Assembly: GCA_002354655.1 (NCBI GenBank) | Contig: DELY01000007.1 | Coordinates: 1 to 64,000, forward strand | Length of the DNA: 64,000 bases | Reading direction: 5' to 3' | From: Pseudomonas sp. UBA2684 | GTDB taxonomy: Bacteria; Pseudomonadota; Gammaproteobacteria; Pseudomonadales; Pseudomonadaceae | Notes under the pieces: generated by a model | What the model saw: only the letters and a program-made list of their open reading frames with translations | Database searches by the model: none | Told to the model about the DNA's origin: nothing | In this document: piece by piece, positions 8,613 through 16,860 of the stretch | Layout: every line of letters starts with the position of its first letter | How positions within the stretch are numbered: position 1 is the first letter of the stretch | Program-made: the position numbers and the translations under genes

Positions 8613-9260
8613 ATGTCCAACGAGACCGCTACCCCGTCCGGCACCACACCGCTGACTGCCGCCGAAGCCCGTATCTTGGGCTGTTTGATCGAAAAGCAGG
8701 CGACCACGCCGGAAGTCTATCCGCTGACCCTGAATGCCCTGGTGCTGGCCTGCAATCAGAAAACCAGCCGCGAGCCATTGATGAACCTCAGTGCCGGACA
8801 AGTGGGGCAGGGGCTGCGCAGCCTGGAAGGCCATGGTTTGGCGCGGTTGGTAATGGGCAGTCGAGCCGACCGCTGGGAGCACCGCACGGACAAGACTTTA
8901 GAGTTGGTGACGGCTCAGGTGGTGCTGATCGGCTTGCTGTTGTTGCGCGGCCCGCAGACGGTTAACGAGCTGCTCACGCGCAGCAACCGCATGCATGATT
9001 TCGAGGATGCCGAGCAGTTGCAGCACCATCTCGAACGGCTGATCACGCGCGGGCTGGTCTGCCAGCTACCGCGCCAAGCAGGACAACGTGAAGACCGTTA
9101 TATGCACTTGCTGGGTGATCCGGATGACTTACAAGCGGCGCTGGACGCGCGCCTGACCCAGGCCGAGCGTCCTTCCGGCAGCGCGCACTATGAAAGTCGC
9201 CTGGAGGCCTTGGAAGCCCGTGTGGCCGAGTTGGAAGCGCGGTTGGCCAGCCTGGAATGA
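8613..9260 (+). CDS. YceH family (DUF480) protein
   Basis: 215 aa, the length of E. coli YceH. The DUF480 fold is two winged-helix-like domains: [30 protein letters not shown] near the start, then a second at about 95-160 ([20 protein letters not shown]). The last ~25 residues, [23 protein letters not shown], form a short coiled coil. ATG 8613 is preferred over an upstream TTG at 8592 because AGAGAGG lies five bases before it. The molecular function is not established; DNA binding is possible from the fold. It ends in a strong hairpin shared with the convergent repeat-protein gene. Confidence 0.88.
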   Translation: MSNETATPSGTTPLTAAEARILGCLIEKQATTPEVYPLTLNALVLACNQKTSREPLMNLSAGQVGQGLRSLEGHGLARLVMGSRADRWEHRTDKTLELVTAQVVLIGLLLLRGPQTVNELLTRSNRMHDFEDAEQLQHHLERLITRGLVCQLPRQAGQREDRYMHLLGDPDDLQAALDARLTQAERPSGSAHYESRLEALEARVAELEARLASLE

Positions 9261-9279
9261 TGTGACGATCCACTGGTGT

Positions 9280-9321
9280 AGAAATGCTAAAGGCGCCGGA
9301 TAAGGCGCCTTTAGCATTTCT
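9280..9321. terminator. Bidirectional hairpin terminator
   Basis: An 18-bp perfect stem (9280-9297 with 9304-9321) and a six-base loop. The stem contains AAAGGCGCC/GGCGCCTTT. It lies between the convergent yceH-type and repeat-protein genes and can stop transcription from both sides. Confidence 0.85.
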
Positions 9322-9357
9322 GGGCTGTGCAGGGCTGGCGTGGCCAGCGGGTCAGGT

Positions 9358-9768
9358 TTAGCCGATGCGGCGGGGGCCAGTGCGGTCGGCGCCATCTTCA
9401 GCCAGGCGCAGGCGCTCGTTGAGGCGGTCGGCGCCACCTTCGGCGACGCGGTTAGGGCCGCCAGTGCGGTCGGCGCCGTCTTCGGCCAGGCGTAGGCGCT
9501 CGTTGAGGCGATCTGCACCACCTTCGGCAACGCGGTTAGGGCCGCCAGTGCGGTCGGCGCCGTCTTCGGCCAGGCGCAGGCGTTCGTTGAGGCGGTCGGC
9601 ACCACCTTCGGCGACGCGGTTGGCGCCGGTGCGGTCGCTACCGTCTGCGGCAATCGTGCTGCGTGCCTGGGTGTCGTATTGCAAGGGCTGCGCTACGGTT
9701 TGCGGCAGGGCAAAAGCGCTAGCGGACAAGCTGGCCAGGATCAGGCTGGTGAGTATTTGCTTTTTCAT
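9358..9768 (-). CDS. Small secreted protein built of 28-residue tandem repeats
   Basis: 136 aa. The N-terminus is a clear Sec signal peptide (MKKQILTSLILASLSASAFA, cleavage expected after AFA near residue 20). The mature part is almost entirely three copies of a 28-residue unit that begins NRVAEGGADRLNE and ends AEDGADRTGGP. Each unit contains two AE-G/D-GADR sub-motifs, so the chain looks like about seven short acidic/basic heptads. No Cys, no membrane segment, no catalytic motif. Pseudomonas genomes contain small proteins with similar AEGG-DR repeats, sometimes labelled phage infection protein; I recall this only as a database label, not as proven function. The ATG follows GGAG. It is transcribed alone. 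Function unknown. Confidence 0.8.
   Translation of the reverse strand: MKKQILTSLILASLSASAFALPQTVAQPLQYDTQARSTIAADGSDRTGANRVAEGGADRLNERLRLAEDGADRTGGPNRVAEGGADRLNERLRLAEDGADRTGGPNRVAEGGADRLNERLRLAEDGADRTGPRRIG
9373..9642 (-). repeat. Three 84-bp coding tandem repeats
   Basis: The period is exactly 84 bp: GCCAGTGCGGTCGGCGCC recurs at 9376, 9460 and 9544, with a diverged half-unit at about 9625. Units differ at several bases, but every difference I can align is synonymous and the encoded 28-residue unit is unchanged. Such repeats can expand or contract by recombination. Confidence 0.85.
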
Positions 9769-10108
9769 CTTGAGGCTCCTCGTGAGGGCGGTAAGTGAGT
9801 ACGGGGGCCATATTACTCAAGATAATTTGATGAAAAAGTCTGGAGGAGGCATGGTAATAATCGATGCTATCGATATTGGTTTTTATTCATTAATAATCAA
9901 GTGCTTAATAGATTTATAGGGTAGTAAATGGCTGGGGTAGAAGGCGTGATGTCTACTTTATTAATATCTAATTATTAGATTGAATTGCGGCTCAAGCGTC
10001 TGTTGGTAGGCGCAGTTGGGTGCTCTGCTTGAAATTTTGAACGGGCGGTGCGTATTTTGTACGTCTCGCCGTTTTGCTACGGCTTTGCGCACATAAGGAC
10101 ACCAGCAA
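9769..10108. other. AT-rich divergent intergenic region
   Basis: 340 bp between the divergent repeat-protein and glutamine-synthetase-like genes. The centre (about 9815-9985) is much richer in A+T than its surroundings, with runs such as TTAATAATATC. It must carry both promoters, but I see no clear sigma-70 pair, sigma-54 site or operator that I would defend. There is no credible ORF. Confidence 0.5.
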
Positions 10109-11452
10109 ATGACCACCGCTAGCCGCATTGCACTGGAAGAACGACTGCGCGGCGTTGATGAAATCGAATGCGTGACTCCGGATCTCAACGGCGTGCCACG
10201 AGGCAAGGTGATGACGGCTGAGGGCTTCCTCGAGGGGCGGCGCTTGCAGTTGGCTCGCGGGGTGTTGTTGCAGTGCATCATGGGCGGCTATCCGCCGGCG
10301 CGTTTCTACGGCAGCGATGACGGCGACCTGGCGCTGAATGCCGAGCCGACGCAGGTTCACCGCTTGCCTTGGAGCAGCAGCCCGCGTGCTTTGGCGATTT
10401 GCGATGCGGATGAGCTGGATGGCCGCAGTTGCGGTCTGTCCACCCGCGGTTTGCTCAAACAGGTGGTGGCGAAGTATGCCGCGCATGGCTGGCAGCCGGT
10501 GGTGGCGACCGAGTTGGAGTTTTTCGTGTTTGCGCCGAATGCCGATCCACAGCAGCCGTTTCTACCGCCCGTGGGCGTGGATGGACGACGAGAGGGCGGT
10601 GGCGCGGCGTTCAGTATCAGCTCGAACAATGGCTTGCGGCCCTTCTTCAGCGAGGTCTATCAGTGCATGGCGGCGCTGGGCTTGCCGCGTGACACCTTTA
10701 TGCATGAGATGGGCGTCAGTCAGTTCGAGATCAACCTGCTGCATGGCGATCCGCTTGTGCTGGCCGATCAGACCTTCCTGTTCAAACACCTGCTCAAGGA
10801 GGTGGCGCTCAAGCATGGATTGACTGTGGTGTGCATGGCCAAGCCCCTGGCGCATACCCCCGGCAGTTCCATGCACATCCATCAGAGCGTGGTCGAGCAG
10901 GGCAGTGGTGCGAATATCTTCAGCGCCGCGGACGGCCAGGCGACGCCGGCGTTCTACCACTTCATCGGCGGCCAGCAGGCGGCACTGGCCGATTTCACCT
11001 TGCTGTTCGCCCCGCACGTGAACTCCTATCAACGCCTATGCCATCCCTTTGCCTCGCCGAACAATGCCTGCTGGTCGGAAGACAACCGCGCCGCCGGCCT
11101 GCGTATTCCGGCCAGTTCGGCGGAGGCGCGACGGGTGGAAAATCGTCTGCCAGGCGCTGATGCCAACCCTTATTTGGCCGTGGCGGCCAGCCTGGCGGCG
11201 GGTTTGTACGGGATCGAGCAGCAGTTGCAACCGAGTGCGCCGATGCAGGGGGAATTCGTGGTGCCGGAGGAATTGACGCTGCCCTGTACCCTGCATGCGG
11301 CTATCGGGCGTCTGAAACGTAGCCCGTTGGCGGTGGAACTGTTCGGCAGGGAGTTCATCGAAGGCTACATTGCGAGCAAGACCATGGAGCTGAGCAGTTT
11401 CTTCGATGAAATCACCCCCTGGGAGCGCCGTACTCTCGCCACTCAGGTGTGA
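10109..11452 (+). CDS. Glutamine synthetase family protein, gamma-glutamylpolyamine synthetase type
   Basis: 447 aa. A glutamine-synthetase fold with the N-terminal beta-grasp part (to ~110) and the catalytic part with ATELEFFVF, the HEMGVSQFEINL and SSMHIHQS metal/ATP motifs, and the NRLPGADANPYLAVAA block. The length and lack of an adenylylation loop match the PuuA/PauA/SpuI group, which glutamylates putrescine or other amines in polyamine breakdown, rather than GlnA (about 469 aa). AAGGA lies before the ATG. No other polyamine catabolic genes are adjacent, so the substrate amine is uncertain. It stands alone downstream of an AT-rich promoter region. Confidence 0.85.
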   Translation: MTTASRIALEERLRGVDEIECVTPDLNGVPRGKVMTAEGFLEGRRLQLARGVLLQCIMGGYPPARFYGSDDGDLALNAEPTQVHRLPWSSSPRALAICDADELDGRSCGLSTRGLLKQVVAKYAAHGWQPVVATELEFFVFAPNADPQQPFLPPVGVDGRREGGGAAFSISSNNGLRPFFSEVYQCMAALGLPRDTFMHEMGVSQFEINLLHGDPLVLADQTFLFKHLLKEVALKHGLTVVCMAKPLAHTPGSSMHIHQSVVEQGSGANIFSAADGQATPAFYHFIGGQQAALADFTLLFAPHVNSYQRLCHPFASPNNACWSEDNRAAGLRIPASSAEARRVENRLPGADANPYLAVAASLAAGLYGIEQQLQPSAPMQGEFVVPEELTLPCTLHAAIGRLKRSPLAVELFGREFIEGYIASKTMELSSFFDEITPWERRTLATQV

Positions 11453-11568
11453 CTGGCGGCTGCCGAGCGATGGCGTGCGTTGCGCGCTACGCTGTGTCCC
11501 TGCATCTATAAGGGTGGAGAGCTTCCCTAAGCGCTTCAGCCGTTAATCAAGGAGTCATTCGTAGCCTC

Positions 11569-12891
11569 ATGCGCCGAATTTGGAAGTCATTTAGTTCGCT
11601 GTATTTCGCCACGTTGTTGATGTTGCTCGGCTCCGGTTTGCTGAGCACCTACCTGGCCTTGCGCCTGGCGGACACGGTGGATGGTCTGTGGGTGGGCGCG
11701 TTGATGGCGGCCAACTACTTCGGCCTGGTGCTGGGCGGTAAGCTGGGCCATCGGCTGATTGCCCGGGTCGGCCATATCCGTGCTTATGTCGCCTGCGCCG
11801 GGGTGGTGACCGCGGCGGTGCTCGGCCACGGCCTGACCGACTGGCTGCCGGGTTGGCTGCTGCTGCGCATGGTGGTCGGCCTGGGCATGATGTGCCAATA
11901 CATGGTGATCGAGAGCTGGCTCAACGAGCAGGCGGAAACCAGCCAGCGTGGCCAGGTGTTCGCCGGTTACATGGGCGCTTCTTACCTGGGACTGATCCTC
12001 GGCCAACTGGTGTTGGTGGTGCATCCGACACTGGGGCTGGAGTTGTTGATGCTGGTCGCCCTGTGTTTCGCCCTGTGCCTGGTGCCAGTGGCGCTGACCC
12101 GCCGGCTGCACCCGGCAGCCTTGCATCCGGCCCCACTGGAGCTGCGCTTCTTTATTTCACGGGTGCCGATGTCGTTGACCACGATTGCCGTGGCGGGGCT
12201 GCTGATCGGGGCGTTCTACGGCCTGGCGCCGCTGTACGCCACGCGCATGGGGCTGCCCACCGAACAGGTCGGTTTGTTCATGGGCAGCTGCATCCTGGCT
12301 GGTCTGGTGGTGCAGTGGCCGCTCGGCTGGTTGTCGGATCGCTACGACCGGGCCAAGCTGATTCGCGGTGCGGCGGCATTGCTGGGGCTGGCGGCATTGC
12401 CCTTGGCGCTGATGCCTGAAGCGTCTTTGTGGGTGTTGATTGGCGTCGGTTTCGTCGTCAGCCTGTTGCTGTTCAGTCTCTATCCGCTGGCGGTGGCGTT
12501 TGCCAATGACCATGTCGAAGGCGAGCGGCGTGTATCGCTGACGGCCATGTTGCTGGTCACCTTCGGTGTAGGCGCGAGTATCGGTCCGCTGTTGGCGGGA
12601 GTGCTGATGCGTTTCTACGGCGCCAACATGCTCTATGCATTCTTCTGCGTCTGCGCGTTGATCCCGGTCTGGCGCGTGCGTTCGGAGAAAGTCACTCACC
12701 TGCACCAGGTCGACGATGCGCCGCTGCACCACATTCCAATGCCCGACAACATGACCAGCTCGCCGCTGGTTGCCGCCCTCGATCCGCGCGTGGATGAGCA
12801 CGTCGTGCAGGAGCAGATGCAGGACGGCAATCCGCCGCCGCTACCCGACGATGATCCCATCAGCTCTGCTGAGCCGGCACTGCGGCCGTGA
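11569..12891 (+). CDS. MFS transporter, YcaD/UMF1-like
   Basis: 440 aa with about 12 hydrophobic segments, the last ending near residue 370. A long polar C-terminal tail of about 70 residues follows, rich in Asp, Pro and His. The loop between helices 2 and 3 carries the MFS signature form GGKLGHRLIARVGHIR. Sequence style (YLALRLADTVDGLWVGALMAANYFGLVLGGKLG) resembles YcaD-like inner-membrane exporters. The stop overlaps the GTG start of the next gene (GTGA), so it is translationally coupled to the two glycosyltransferase-type genes; a shared role in exporting or handling the same product is inference. Substrate unknown. Confidence 0.85.
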   Translation: MRRIWKSFSSLYFATLLMLLGSGLLSTYLALRLADTVDGLWVGALMAANYFGLVLGGKLGHRLIARVGHIRAYVACAGVVTAAVLGHGLTDWLPGWLLLRMVVGLGMMCQYMVIESWLNEQAETSQRGQVFAGYMGASYLGLILGQLVLVVHPTLGLELLMLVALCFALCLVPVALTRRLHPAALHPAPLELRFFISRVPMSLTTIAVAGLLIGAFYGLAPLYATRMGLPTEQVGLFMGSCILAGLVVQWPLGWLSDRYDRAKLIRGAAALLGLAALPLALMPEASLWVLIGVGFVVSLLLFSLYPLAVAFANDHVEGERRVSLTAMLLVTFGVGASIGPLLAGVLMRFYGANMLYAFFCVCALIPVWRVRSEKVTHLHQVDDAPLHHIPMPDNMTSSPLVAALDPRVDEHVVQEQMQDGNPPPLPDDDPISSAEPALRP

Positions 12892-13580
12892 TCCCACTGC
12901 TCAGCGTGATCATTCCGGCGCGTGACGAGGCGCATGCCTTGCCGCTGTTGCTGGCGGATTTGGCGCACCTGCGCGAGGCCGGCGCAGAGTTGATTGTGGT
13001 CGATGGCGGTAGCCGCGACGCTACCCGCGAATTGGCCGCGCCCCTGGTCGATCGGTTGATCCAGGTCGAAGCTGGCCGCGCCCGGCAAATGAATGCCGGG
13101 GCCGCGCTCGCCCGTGGCGATTACCTGTGGTTCGTGCATGCCGACACGCGAATTGGCGCTGGGTCGATCCAGCGCTTGCAGGACGTATTGGTCGAGCGGC
13201 CGGTCTGGGGACGCTTCGATGTACGGCTCTCGGGGCGCAGCCTGAGCTTGCGTCTGATCGGCATGATGATCAGTGTGCGCTCGCGCCTGAGCGGTGTGGC
13301 GTCGGGCGACCAGGGCATCTTTGTCGCCCGTGAAACATTCGAGGCGTTGGGGGGCTATGCGGATATGCCGCTGATGGAGGATCTTCAGCTCAGCCGTCGG
13401 TTGAAGGCGCTGGCCCGCCCGTATTGCCTGCGCCCGCCGCTGTCGACTTCCAGCCGGCGCTGGGAGCGGCATGGCGTTTGGCGTACCGTATTACTCATGT
13501 GGCGTTTGCGGCTGGCCTACTATTGTGGCGCCAGCCCGGATCAGTTGGCGCGACAGTATCACCGAGGGCCGCCGCTATGA
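12888..13580 (+). CDS. Glycosyltransferase family 2 protein (TIGR04283 type)
   Basis: 230 aa. A GT-A fold: PLLSVIIPARDEAHALPLLL at the start, the nucleotide-sugar strand ELIVVDGGSRDAT at about 36-48, and the metal-binding FVHADTR near residue 85 (DxD equivalent). The Gln-rich GDQGIFVARETFEALGGY and the MEDLQLSRRLK block match the TIGR04283 group, first named transferase 2, rSAM/selenodomain-associated, later called arsenosugar-type glycosyltransferase. The GTG start overlaps the preceding stop, and its own TGA overlaps the next ATG, so three genes are coupled. Acceptor and donor are unknown. Confidence 0.85.
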   Translation: MIPLLSVIIPARDEAHALPLLLADLAHLREAGAELIVVDGGSRDATRELAAPLVDRLIQVEAGRARQMNAGAALARGDYLWFVHADTRIGAGSIQRLQDVLVERPVWGRFDVRLSGRSLSLRLIGMMISVRSRLSGVASGDQGIFVARETFEALGGYADMPLMEDLQLSRRLKALARPYCLRPPLSTSSRRWERHGVWRTVLLMWRLRLAYYCGASPDQLARQYHRGPPL

Positions 13581-14194
13581 GTCTGTCGATTTCGTTGCAT
13601 CTGCTGGCTCGCTCACCTGTACCTGGGCGAGTGAAAACCCGCTTGATCCCGGCGTTAGGAGCCGAAGGCGCGTGCGATTTGCAGCGGCTGTTGCTGGAGC
13701 GCGCCCTGCAACTTCCGGCGGCAGGCTTCAGTCAGCGCTTTCTGTGGTTGGACGATGGGCCAGACGTCAGTTTGCAGGCGCTTGCCGATGCGCTGGATTG
13801 GACGCTGGTGGAGCAGCCGGCGGGCGACCTGGGCGAGCGTATGCGGCGCATCGCGGCATTGGGTTTGGCGGAAAGCGATGCCGTGGTGTTGATCGGTAAT
13901 GACTGTCCAGCCTTGGACGGCGAGTACTTGAGCGGCGCCTGTGCGGCGCTGCATGGTCAGCCGGTGGTGTTGGGGCCGGCCGAGGATGGCGGGTATGTGT
14001 TGCTCGGGCTGCGCCGTGTCGACCCGCTGTTGTTCAGCGCCATGCCCTGGGGCACCGATCGGGTCTTGGCCATGACCTGCGAGCGCCTGCAGCAGCTGGA
14101 GTGGACTCATCAGCTGCTGCCGGTGCTGTGGGATGTCGACCGCCCGGAAGACCTGCCGCGTCTGGCGACGCTGGGGATTCGGGTTGAGGTCTAG
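13577..14194 (+). CDS. TIGR04282 family glycosyltransferase / nucleotidyltransferase-like protein
   Basis: 205 aa from the ATG that overlaps the preceding stop (ATGA). The N-terminus [27 protein letters not shown] is the nucleotide-binding signature of the CofC-like GT-A fold; IGNDCPAL and [14 protein letters not shown] follow at the expected places, and PWGTDRV is a typical later motif. It usually sits beside a TIGR04283 protein, as here. The pair was described near radical SAM/selenodomain proteins and arsenosugar genes; neither is present in this window. The longer open frame from 13424 is shadow sequence. Confidence 0.87.
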   Translation: MSLSISLHLLARSPVPGRVKTRLIPALGAEGACDLQRLLLERALQLPAAGFSQRFLWLDDGPDVSLQALADALDWTLVEQPAGDLGERMRRIAALGLAESDAVVLIGNDCPALDGEYLSGACAALHGQPVVLGPAEDGGYVLLGLRRVDPLLFSAMPWGTDRVLAMTCERLQQLEWTHQLLPVLWDVDRPEDLPRLATLGIRVEV

Positions 14195-14940
14195 AACAGG
14201 CCGTCGCTGTCGAAGCGCCGTGCTTCGCGTTGCAGTTGGTAGACGAAGCGCTCGACCTGCCGTTGCACCAGGCCGCTCATGCGGTAGAAGCGTGCGCCGG
14301 CAAAGGTGATATCGAGTTTTTCTTCGTACTGCACATGGCGCAATTCGAGCGGTGTGGTCATCGCGCCGAAAGGCAGTTGCGCAGTGAAGCGCTCGTAGAC
14401 TTGTCCCGCTTGCAGGCTGTTGGTGACGTTGCCCGGTAGGCGCAATTTGCAGCCCGTGGCGGAAATATCCAGCAACTGGCCCTGAAGGGGGCTGCGCAGC
14501 TTGTCGCCGGCAAGTTCGATCTTGATCAGCTCGGCTTGTTTGAGCGGCGCTCTGAACGCATTGCGGCGCTGGTGGTAATGCACTTCCTGGGGCATCGGGC
14601 TGAAGTAACAGCGTGCCCCTTGGTGTTCGCCGATCTGTGTCGTTTGCTGGCATTCCCAGGCAACGCGCACCCCATCATGAAAGGCTTCGATGCGAAATGG
14701 CTCGCCATTTTGCAGAAAGCGTTCGCCATCGCTGGGGATCATCTCATCGAAAATCAGGCGGTTATTGTTGCGGTCGATTTCGATCAGATAGCTCTGAAAG
14801 CGCTGGTTGCGTTCATGGAAAGTGATGATCAGCGGATCGTGGTTCTGTTGCAGTTGGCGTAGGTTGGCAACGATTTCCACAGGTGCCTTGAGCACCTTGG
14901 GCGGTTGCGGACCATCTTCCTCGTTAAAGGGATTGGACAC
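14191..14940 (-). CDS. ycgR: Flagellar brake protein YcgR (PilZ domain, c-di-GMP receptor)
   Basis: 249 aa from GTG 14940, chosen because GGAGAG lies nine bases upstream and the resulting start MSNPFNEE is how I recall Pseudomonas YcgR proteins beginning; an ATG at 14979 has no ribosome site. The N-terminal YcgR domain (about 15-115) is followed by the PilZ domain, whose c-di-GMP signature RRNAFR is visible near residue 130 and the partner motif [10 protein letters not shown] near 165 (D/NxSxxG pattern). YcgR binds c-di-GMP and slows the flagellar motor. It lies downstream of flgMN on the same strand, as in other pseudomonads. The 3-prime end overlaps the TIGR04282 gene by four bases, convergently. 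Confidence 0.9.
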   Translation of the reverse strand: MSNPFNEEDGPQPPKVLKAPVEIVANLRQLQQNHDPLIITFHERNQRFQSYLIEIDRNNNRLIFDEMIPSDGERFLQNGEPFRIEAFHDGVRVAWECQQTTQIGEHQGARCYFSPMPQEVHYHQRRNAFRAPLKQAELIKIELAGDKLRSPLQGQLLDISATGCKLRLPGNVTNSLQAGQVYERFTAQLPFGAMTTPLELRHVQYEEKLDITFAGARFYRMSGLVQRQVERFVYQLQREARRFDSDGLF

Positions 14941-15022
14941 GGTCCAGAGCTCTCCGGGCAAATACTGCGGCACTAGCATACTGGCATTGTGCCGGTATGT
15001 CCCTTGTGCCTTGTTATAGGGT

Positions 15023-15490
15023 TCAGGCCTGGCTGAGCGGGCGCTGCTGGGCGATTCTAGCCGCACTGCCGCGGCTGTCATAGAGGCTTGGTGTTTCGCC
15101 ACCGCGAAGAATGCCGAGCATGCTATTGGTCGAGGCTTGACCGGAGCGGATTAGCCGTCCGTTACGCAGGTTGGCCGCTTGGCAGCTTTCGAGCAGGGCG
15201 TTCAACGCATCGCCACTGGCGAGCAATTCGGCGCCTTGGCTGGAGCGTTCGGCCAGGGTCTGCAGGCCGCTGCGGTCGGCAGTGAGTTGCATATCGAGCA
15301 ACAGCTGGCTGCGGGTTTTGCCGTGCTGGTCGAGGAGGGCCAGAAGCGGCTGTTTGTCTGCCAGGATAGTTTGCAAGCGCGTTAGGTCGCGGTCGCTGAG
15401 GGCTTGGAATTCGCTATCGATCAGCTCAAGCAACTGCTTGGCGGTGCCGATATCGTCGTTGAACAGTTCAAGCAGGGAAGTGGTGTGCAT
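15023..15490 (-). CDS. flgN: Flagellar export chaperone FlgN
   Basis: 155 aa. An all-helical protein with heptad-like Leu spacing through the first 110 residues ([20 protein letters not shown] and onwards) and a polar C-terminus containing SLYDSRGSA, which resembles the substrate-binding tail of FlgN. FlgN escorts the hook-filament junction proteins FlgK and FlgL to the export gate. It follows flgM by 50 bp on the minus strand, so both should be read from the sigma-28 promoter upstream of flgM. AAGAG precedes the ATG. Confidence 0.9.
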   Translation of the reverse strand: MHTTSLLELFNDDIGTAKQLLELIDSEFQALSDRDLTRLQTILADKQPLLALLDQHGKTRSQLLLDMQLTADRSGLQTLAERSSQGAELLASGDALNALLESCQAANLRNGRLIRSGQASTNSMLGILRGGETPSLYDSRGSAARIAQQRPLSQA

Positions 15491-15540
15491 CGCGGGCTCT
15501 TGGGGGTTAGGCGTCCAACACCCCCAGCGCAGCCCTGAGA

Positions 15541-15882
15541 CTAGCGCTGGGATTCGAAATCGAGCAGTTTGCTGGCAACGCGTTGGCTATCGACCTGGTA
15601 GCTGCCGTCGGCAATCGCTTGCTTGAGCTGGGCGACACGTTCTTTATCGACGGTCGGCAAGTCACGCAGCTTGTCACTGAGTTTTTGCAGTTGTTGCGCT
15701 TCACGGCTGAACTGAACCGATTCACCGCTTTTGCTGGTGGCTGCTTGTTCGCTTGCCGCCGCTGTGGCGCTGGGCTGCTTGCTGCCGATGGCTTCATTGG
15801 GCGCACCGGACTGGGCACTGCCGGTACGCCCCGAGTTGGCTGGCGTGGCGGCATTATTAAGCCGGTTGAAGTCGATGACCAT
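15541..15882 (-). CDS. flgM: Anti-sigma-28 factor FlgM
   Basis: 113 aa. Begins MVIDFNRL, as Pseudomonas FlgM proteins do, followed by a low-complexity Ala/Ser/Gly stretch (about 10-55) that is expected to be disordered, then the FliA-binding part [17 protein letters not shown] and the conserved C-terminal helices ([28 protein letters not shown]). FlgM holds FliA inactive until the hook is complete, then is exported. The promoter upstream is itself a sigma-28 site, giving feedback. Order flgM-flgN-ycgR on the minus strand. Confidence 0.95.
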   Translation of the reverse strand: MVIDFNRLNNAATPANSGRTGSAQSGAPNEAIGSKQPSATAAASEQAATSKSGESVQFSREAQQLQKLSDKLRDLPTVDKERVAQLKQAIADGSYQVDSQRVASKLLDFESQR

Positions 15883-15920
15883 GATGCAAAACCTCGAACA
15901 GTGTTTGGACGCTTGCCTGG

Positions 15921-15947
15921 TTGTCGGCCATGTTTGAAAAAACTTTA
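15921..15947 (-). promoter_or_regulatory. Sigma-28 (FliA) promoter of flgMN
   Basis: On the minus strand the site reads TAAAGTTT, 11 bases, GCCGACAA, that is TAAA-N15-GCCGACAA. The left half is a perfect match to the classical FliA consensus and the right half differs at one base. It ends 38 bp before the flgM ATG. Placement agrees with flgMN being late flagellar genes in pseudomonads. Confidence 0.85.
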
Positions 15948-16025
15948 GGGCAATAAATGAGGCGTCAGGAACAGTCTAAACACAGTGTAGAAAATCGTCA
16001 GCTAAATGCCTAACAAGAATCATGC

Positions 16026-16784
16026 CTACATTGCCACTTCAACGTGCCCAGGACCAGTTATACGGGCTTTGACCACGCGTTGCGAACCGAGGTTGCGCAC
16101 GCTGATCTGTGTGCCAAGAGCCCCGTCCGACAGGGCTTCGCCGGGCATGCGCACATTGATTGAACCGCTGCGCGCAGTGATCACTACCTGATCGCCCTTG
16201 CGGATGACTTCGGCCTGTTCGACATGCACTGGCGCCAGCACCTGATCCGGCAGCAGGGGGCGTGTCAATTTTTTGCCTACGGCTTGTTTCAGGGCGCTCA
16301 GGTAGCCTTGGTTGAGTAGGCCGACATCACGTTCCGCCAAGGCGATGTCCATTTCGCTTAATACGCTGTCACGCTTGAGCGGGCGCCTGGCTGTCACGAC
16401 TTCGCGGTACAGGCGCACTTGCCCAGGCACGAAAACGGTCCAGGGCGAGGAGCCCTCACAACGCACGCGCATGGTCACGCGGCCAATCGGTTCGGCGGGG
16501 CTTTCCAAGGTGGTCGTCAATTCCTTGTCGCACAGCGGCAGGCGTAGCCGCGGATCGAGTCGATTGATTTGGATTTCATGCCGCCCTTGAATGCTGCTGC
16601 GCTGCAAATAGTCGCTAACCGCCTGCTCAAGAAAGCGTTGGGTAGCGCCGATAAGCTGTTCAGGCAAGGTTGCTGTGGCAGCTGCCAGGGGGCTATAGCC
16701 GAGCGCGAACAAAGCAGGTAAAACAGCCATGAATTGGCGGCTTTTTGCCAGCACGCGCCGAGAAGTTGTCGTTTTTGCATTCAT
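16026..16784 (-). CDS. flgA: Flagellar basal body P-ring formation protein FlgA
   Basis: 252 aa by the longest frame. An N-terminal signal sequence (hydrophobic FMAVLPALFALGYSPLAAA), then the SAF-type FlgA domains; the C-terminal part VITARSGSINVRMPGEALSDGALG with final VKARITGPGHVEV is characteristic. FlgA is a periplasmic chaperone for FlgI during P-ring assembly. The start is uncertain: a strong sigma-54 site just upstream would start transcription almost on this ATG, so a GTG at 16754 (28-residue signal peptide with Lys/Arg) or ATG 16730 may be the true start. It is divergent from cheV. Confidence 0.9.
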   Translation of the reverse strand: MNAKTTTSRRVLAKSRQFMAVLPALFALGYSPLAAATATLPEQLIGATQRFLEQAVSDYLQRSSIQGRHEIQINRLDPRLRLPLCDKELTTTLESPAEPIGRVTMRVRCEGSSPWTVFVPGQVRLYREVVTARRPLKRDSVLSEMDIALAERDVGLLNQGYLSALKQAVGKKLTRPLLPDQVLAPVHVEQAEVIRKGDQVVITARSGSINVRMPGEALSDGALGTQISVRNLGSQRVVKARITGPGHVEVAM

Positions 16785-16795
16785 GCCGAGTGAAA

Positions 16796-16811
16796 AGCAA
16801 GGCCCGTGCCG
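16796..16811 (-). promoter_or_regulatory. Sigma-54 (RpoN) promoter of flgA
   Basis: The minus strand reads CGGCACGGGCCTTGCT, with GG and GC separated by exactly ten bases; only the first base departs from TGGCACG-N4-TTGCT. The -12 GC is about 13 bp from the longest-frame ATG, much closer than for the other sigma-54 sites here (roughly 37-60 bp). Confidence 0.75.
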
Positions 16812-16860
16812 CCTGCTACGCTAAGCACAATGTGCGCTACTCAAACAAAGGAGTTTGAGC

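Noticed and set aside
9373-9642. The 84-bp repeats as a CRISPR array
   Set aside because: The repeats are contiguous with no unique spacers, and encode a protein in frame.
9365-9919. 184-codon plus-strand frame over the repeat gene, Arg/Ser-rich
   Set aside because: Reverse complement of the repeat protein's coding sequence; the signal peptide and synonymous-only drift identify the minus strand as the real one.
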